The notes below the pieces were generated by a model. The model was not told the origin of the DNA. It saw only the letters and a program-made list of their open reading frames with translations, and did no database searches. From the NCBI RefSeq assembly GCF_009730915.1, contig NC_052489.1:26839916-26903915 (forward strand): 64,000 nt of DNA, written 5' to 3'. This DNA comes from Dioscorea cayenensis subsp. rotundata. Lineage: Eukaryota > Streptophyta > Magnoliopsida > Dioscoreales > Dioscoreaceae. The translations under genes and the position numbers were made by a program. Below, piece after piece: positions 60,357 through 64,000 of the stretch (positions are counted from its first letter, which is position 1; each line of letters begins with the position of its first letter).

Positions 60357-60601
60357 AAGAAGAAGAAGTTTATCTACCTGCGCTCATTCCAAACCACATG
60401 TTTCCATTTATATATATATGATCAAATATCAATGATCTAAACAACTCCACATAAATCCTTATAGAATGTAAACAAATTTTACCTTTTATCTCAACATCCT
60501 ACAATATTATACAAAGTCTCCATAACTTGAGTCACAAAACTAGCTAACACATACACAACAATAATTTAATTCCTTAAAATGTAACTTAAAAAAACCTTTC
60601 T

Positions 60602-61285
60602 TCAATATTGTTGAGTAGGTGTGGCATCAGAATAGCCAACCCCCTTCCTTGACGTAGGAAAAATCATGAAGACAAGTGCAGACAAAAAGCCAGCACCTAA
60701 AGGCAAGTTCACCAGGAACTCTTTAGTATCCTTTCCAGCATTAGGGAAGAAACAAGACTGTATACTTGCATCACTAAAAGTGATACTGAAGAACACCAAA
60801 GATGAGAAAAAGGCATGCACATAATCCAGGGTAGTTATTCTCAGTTTCTTCAATCCCTTGAACACTTTGTCATAGTCCTCTTCCTCTCCAACATAGTTGA
60901 AAACATAGAACCCCTTGAAGGTGGCCAAGCCGTAGTAAAGCTTGCCGTCGCTGCCAATGAGGCTGTCTGTGAAGGAGAAGAAGATGCAGGAGATGGTGCA
61001 GAAAAGGATGAGAGTTGAGGTTAGGTATCTGTTAGAGGTGTAGCAGTTGCCTTTGTTTGCAAAGGATGGAGATAGAGTTTGGAGTGCAAGGACTGTGCCA
61101 GATGGGAGGAGTTTTGCTAGGTTGGCAGCACTTGATAAAGTTTTATCAATCACTATGGTGGATGAATTTGAGCTTGGGCTCTTTGTGGTTGTTATGGTTG
61201 GTGGTGATTGGGTGAGTTCTTTGAGCTCTGTTGTTGTGGTCTTTGTGGTGCTAAGAGGAATTTGGATCACAGATGAGTCTGCCAT
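60602..61285 (-). CDS. DUF679 (DMP family) membrane protein, copy B
   Basis: A 227-aa paralogue of the copy A protein with the same length and architecture: Ser/Thr-rich N-terminus, AANLAKLLPSGTVLALQTL, the YLTSTLILFCTISCIFFSF helix, TDSLIGSDGKLYYGLATF, DYVHAFFSSLVFF, SCFFPNAGKDT and VFMIFPTSRKGVGYSDATP. Differences cluster in the N-terminal tail (K to P, I to T, N to S), while the membrane core is nearly unchanged. The upstream region is intact: a GGA-repeat leader precedes the ATG. This copy is the better candidate for normal regulation. Single exon, frame open. Confidence 0.94.
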   Translation of the reverse strand: MADSSVIQIPLSTTKTTTTELKELTQSPPTITTTKSPSSNSSTIVIDKTLSSAANLAKLLPSGTVLALQTLSPSFANKGNCYTSNRYLTSTLILFCTISCIFFSFTDSLIGSDGKLYYGLATFKGFYVFNYVGEEEDYDKVFKGLKKLRITTLDYVHAFFSSLVFFSITFSDASIQSCFFPNAGKDTKEFLVNLPLGAGFLSALVFMIFPTSRKGVGYSDATPTQQY

Positions 61286-62387
61286 TGGAGGAGGAGGAGG
61301 AGGAGGTTGAGGATGAGGATGGAGGTAGGGAGTGGTTTTTTAGGTAAGGTTATTTAAGAAGAAGGAAGTTAGAAGAAGAGAATGGTGTATATTCATCACA
61401 CACGCTACTGACCTTACAAATTGTAGTCAATTAAAGCTTGGTTGATATTATGTTTGATTTTTCTTTTTTTCTTTTTTGTTTTTTTAGGAGGAAAAACAAA
61501 TTGTATTTTTTGAGAAAATTCAAAAGTTGAATGCATGCATTTATTTTGTGTGTTCAAAGAGACAACTTTCCAACTTGACAGGACGTACAAGGCCATGCAT
61601 GTTTTCATATTAAGTCTCAAACTGGAACAGTAAGAAGAGTAGAAACTAACAAACTTTCTGAATGTTCATTTTAAGTTATGTTCTATTTTGGAGTTTGCTT
61701 GAGATAGTCTTTTGGTTGATTGGATTATGTCTTATGCACAAAGGTGCGGAATTGGATTATCTAGTATTTCATCCATGAGTCTGATTGGTATCCAATTTGG
61801 CATCCAATTAATTACAAGATCTATCAGAGGGATCAATTAATTCATGGTATAAATCATAAAACTTAGCAAAACAGTTTCTTTGATTAGATTTGTATTGGAG
61901 CCATGAAGATGGAGTTGTTTTCATGGGTCCCCTGTATCACTTTCCTGGACCAGGTCATGGTCTATTATGAAGAATTAACCTTGCTATATAAATAAATGGT
62001 TTCAAACTTGGTAGTAGCTGTCATTTCTAATTGACTTGAAGTTTCTCAGGAGTACAATTCTCGTAAAAATATATATATATATATATATATTGACTTCTTT
62101 GATTAATTTTTAATGTGGATTAGAATTTCTCTTTAAACCTTAACAAATGACTTAATTAGTCTTGCTGACCTTCAAATTCATATAAATTAAAAGGCAAATA
62201 TTTTCATTAATATTTTCTTATTGCTGTCAATGTCATTGCCAAACCTTAGTAAATTTTTTATTTTTTTTTTTTGAGATAATGTAGATAAAGTGAAATCATT
62301 TTATCTTCTGTATAAAAGTCAATATCTTAAATATTAAATTATTATAAAGATTTGAATTTAAGATTTTTTAAAATGTCTCACACTAAT

Positions 62388-62482
62388 CTTTGTTTTCCTC
62401 ACTGCTGGTGAGGGTTGACTCTTTCCTTTTACTTCCGTTTTATTTCAATAAATTTGTGATTTATCCACATTTAAATAAAAAA
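62388..62482 (+). mobile_element. 95-bp LINE 3' stub with 17-bp target duplication
   Basis: Flanked by the perfect direct repeat AAATGTCTCACACTAAT (62371-62387 and 62483-62499). The insert resembles the 3' end of the LINE at 34-40 kb: the CCTCACTGCTGGTGAGG hairpin (62397-62413), then TTTCAATAAATTTGTGATTT and ATCCAC, then an A-rich tail. This is a severely 5'-truncated LINE insertion. Confidence 0.88.
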
Positions 62483-62499
62483 AAATGTCTCACACTAAT

Positions 62500-62890
62500 T
62501 TTTCATAATTGAGCTAATACCATTATGCTATAAGCCCTTTCGTATTCTGTATCTTTACCTTTTGCTAGTAAAAACAAATTTTATCGACAAAGAACCCTAT
62601 CTAAACATAATGCCTTTATGGGCTTGGGCCTAACGAATTCATTCTTGTAAAAGCCCATATAAAATTCCCATGCTTCAACTGGAGGTGCGTGTTAGCATAT
62701 TCTTATTTTATCTGGGTTTGATACTCATTTAAAAAAAATGTCTAAAGTCTCACGGAGTTGGTGGACTCAAGATAGAATAATTATTTATTTTGGATAAAAT
62801 CATAAAAATGGATAAAGCCAAAACAAACAGATATAAAACAAATGGAAATGGGAGAAAGTAAACCACAAGTTGATCACATGAAACGAGAAG

Positions 62891-62945
<55 letters not shown>

Positions 62946-63750
62946 TTGATAAATGAGATTAGCTTAATTAAATAAGCATGATTGTCACTAAATTAGTATA
63001 TATATTTGATAAATGAGATTAGCTTAATTAAATAAGCATGATTGTCACTAAATTAGTATTTATACTCGGTTAATATCTCTAATCACTCCAATCGGATAAC
63101 TTGCCATTTGTCAGTGGACTCCTCCAGCATGATTGTTTTTGCATCTACCAATTAATATATATATATATATATATATATATTTAATTATATCAATTTTATT
63201 AATATTATGGGGCATAGTTTTCATTAAATGATTTGTTTACATGTTACGTTTTAGAATTAAGAAATTGCAATGGATTGAATACCAGCTTAATTCATAAGAG
63301 ATTTAAACTTTGGGAAAAATATTGAGGGTTAAAACTTATTAATTCATAAATTTATTTATATACATCAGATTAACTTTAGAATTTTCAAGTCAAACCAAGT
63401 TGATTAATTCATGCAGTGGAGAGATCCAGATGTTCACGTTCATGCAATCGACATGATATGATATATACTCATAATAATAATATACATATTTATTATCTTA
63501 AATAATATTAACATATTAATATAAATATAAATATACATATATATATATATATCACTAATTAAATATAACAAGAGTAGCTAACCTAATTACAAGAAAAATT
63601 AAAAAAAAAGCTAGAGTTTGATCAACTGCTTCACAACATTCATTAGACATCACATGCTACACCAGAACACTTTCCTCATCCCTTGTTTTTTTTCACGTAA
63701 CCCCCTCTATTCTCCTCAAATTACCTAATCTACTTTTCACGTTCCTCAAA
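62500..63750. other. AT-rich intergenic DNA with microsatellites
   Basis: No gene seen. Holds a (CT)n-(TA)n compound run (62891-62945), a perfect 60-bp tandem duplication (listed separately), further TA runs (63155-63180 and 63537-63551) and otherwise unremarkable AT-rich sequence. Confidence 0.65.
62941..63059. repeat. perfect 60-bp tandem duplication
   Basis: Positions 62941-62999 and 63001-63059 are identical, giving two adjacent 60-base copies beginning TATATTTGATAAATGAG. They directly follow the compound CT/TA microsatellite. Confidence 0.95.
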
Positions 63751-64000
63751 AACAGACGTGAAAATTCTGATTAGGTCCCTAGGAAAACAGAAACCCCCTT
63801 TTCTTTTTCTTTTTTTTTGTTTTCAGTCCAGCCGGAGAAGTCGCCGGAGATCTCTGGTTGCCGTCTGGTCAACGGCCACAACCCGTCTGGTAGAGAAGTT
63901 AGGCAGGGGAAGCGCGCTAGGAGCTGGTGCTGAAACTAAGAAGCCAGCGCCGGCGTAGATCTCCCCGGCCGTCCGGTCCTCTTTCCAGACCGTCCTCGGG

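Larger units (their letters stand above)
58356..62289. repeat. segmental duplication copy B (with LINE insertion)
   Basis: The second direct copy of the DMP-bearing segment, homologous to 48634-55857. It contains a LINE at 58599-60099 that copy A lacks, and lacks the Copia element that copy A has. Its upstream portion (61286-62289) aligns to 54717-55857, which fixes the pre-insertion structure of copy A. Confidence 0.92.

Noticed and set aside
49341..61285. DMP copies as haploid-induction genes
   Set aside because: That role belongs to the DMP8/9 (maize ZmDMP) clade. The sequences here look more like the DMP2/3/7 type, so the claim is not supported.
63758..63958. 66-codon frame at the right edge
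   Set aside because: GC content rises here and a gene or element may begin beyond the window, but nothing in the peptide is recognisable.
1..64000. tRNA, rRNA or organelle-derived segments
   Set aside because: No T-loop consensus, rRNA-like or plastid-like blocks were noticed on reading, although short or diverged ones could be missed without a covariance search.

Overview
The window is nuclear DNA of a flowering plant. It has GT-AG introns, a 21-exon plant PIEZO gene, plant-only families (FAF, DMP), plant L1-type LINEs and a Ty1/Copia element. The LINE ORF1 carries its zinc knuckles before the nucleic-acid-binding domain, an arrangement I associate with monocot LINEs. That, with the AT-rich introns, weakly suggests a non-grass monocot. 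Species is not resolved.

Layout. 1-8974 is a CpG-rich, gene-poor block. It holds a decayed MULE transposase (minus strand, about 5143-5900) and at least seven blocks of a degenerate ~20-bp repeat built on YGYTTAA, in both orientations. 8975-9974 is exactly 1000 N, a scaffolding gap, so linkage of the left block to the rest is not proven. 10.7-34.2 kb is a complete PIEZO mechanosensitive channel gene (+ strand, 21 coding exons, 2,491 codons). 34.2-40.6 kb is a LINE with broken ORFs and a 9-bp target duplication, about 0.8 kb past the PIEZO stop. 41.2-46.3 kb is a RING E3 ligase of the RF298/RF4 type (+ strand, 885 aa). 46.9-47.5 kb is a FANTASTIC FOUR-like gene (minus strand), tail to tail with the RING gene.

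48.6-62.3 kb holds two copies of a ~2.5-kb segment in direct orientation, each with an intact 227-aa DMP (DUF679) membrane protein gene on the minus strand. Copy A has a 4.7-kb Copia element inserted exactly inside the DMP start codon. The terminal base of the LTR rebuilds the ATG. Copy B carries a 5'-truncated minus-strand LINE in its 3' flank. The spacer holds a ~90-115-bp tandem array interrupted by a palindromic MULE-type MITE with a perfect 9-bp target duplication. Beyond copy B lies a 95-bp LINE 3' stub with a 17-bp target duplication, then AT-rich repeats to the right edge.

The genes do not form a pathway. The main interest is structural: recent transposon insertions with readable junctions, above all the Copia LTR now sitting where the promoter and 5'UTR of one DMP paralogue used to be.
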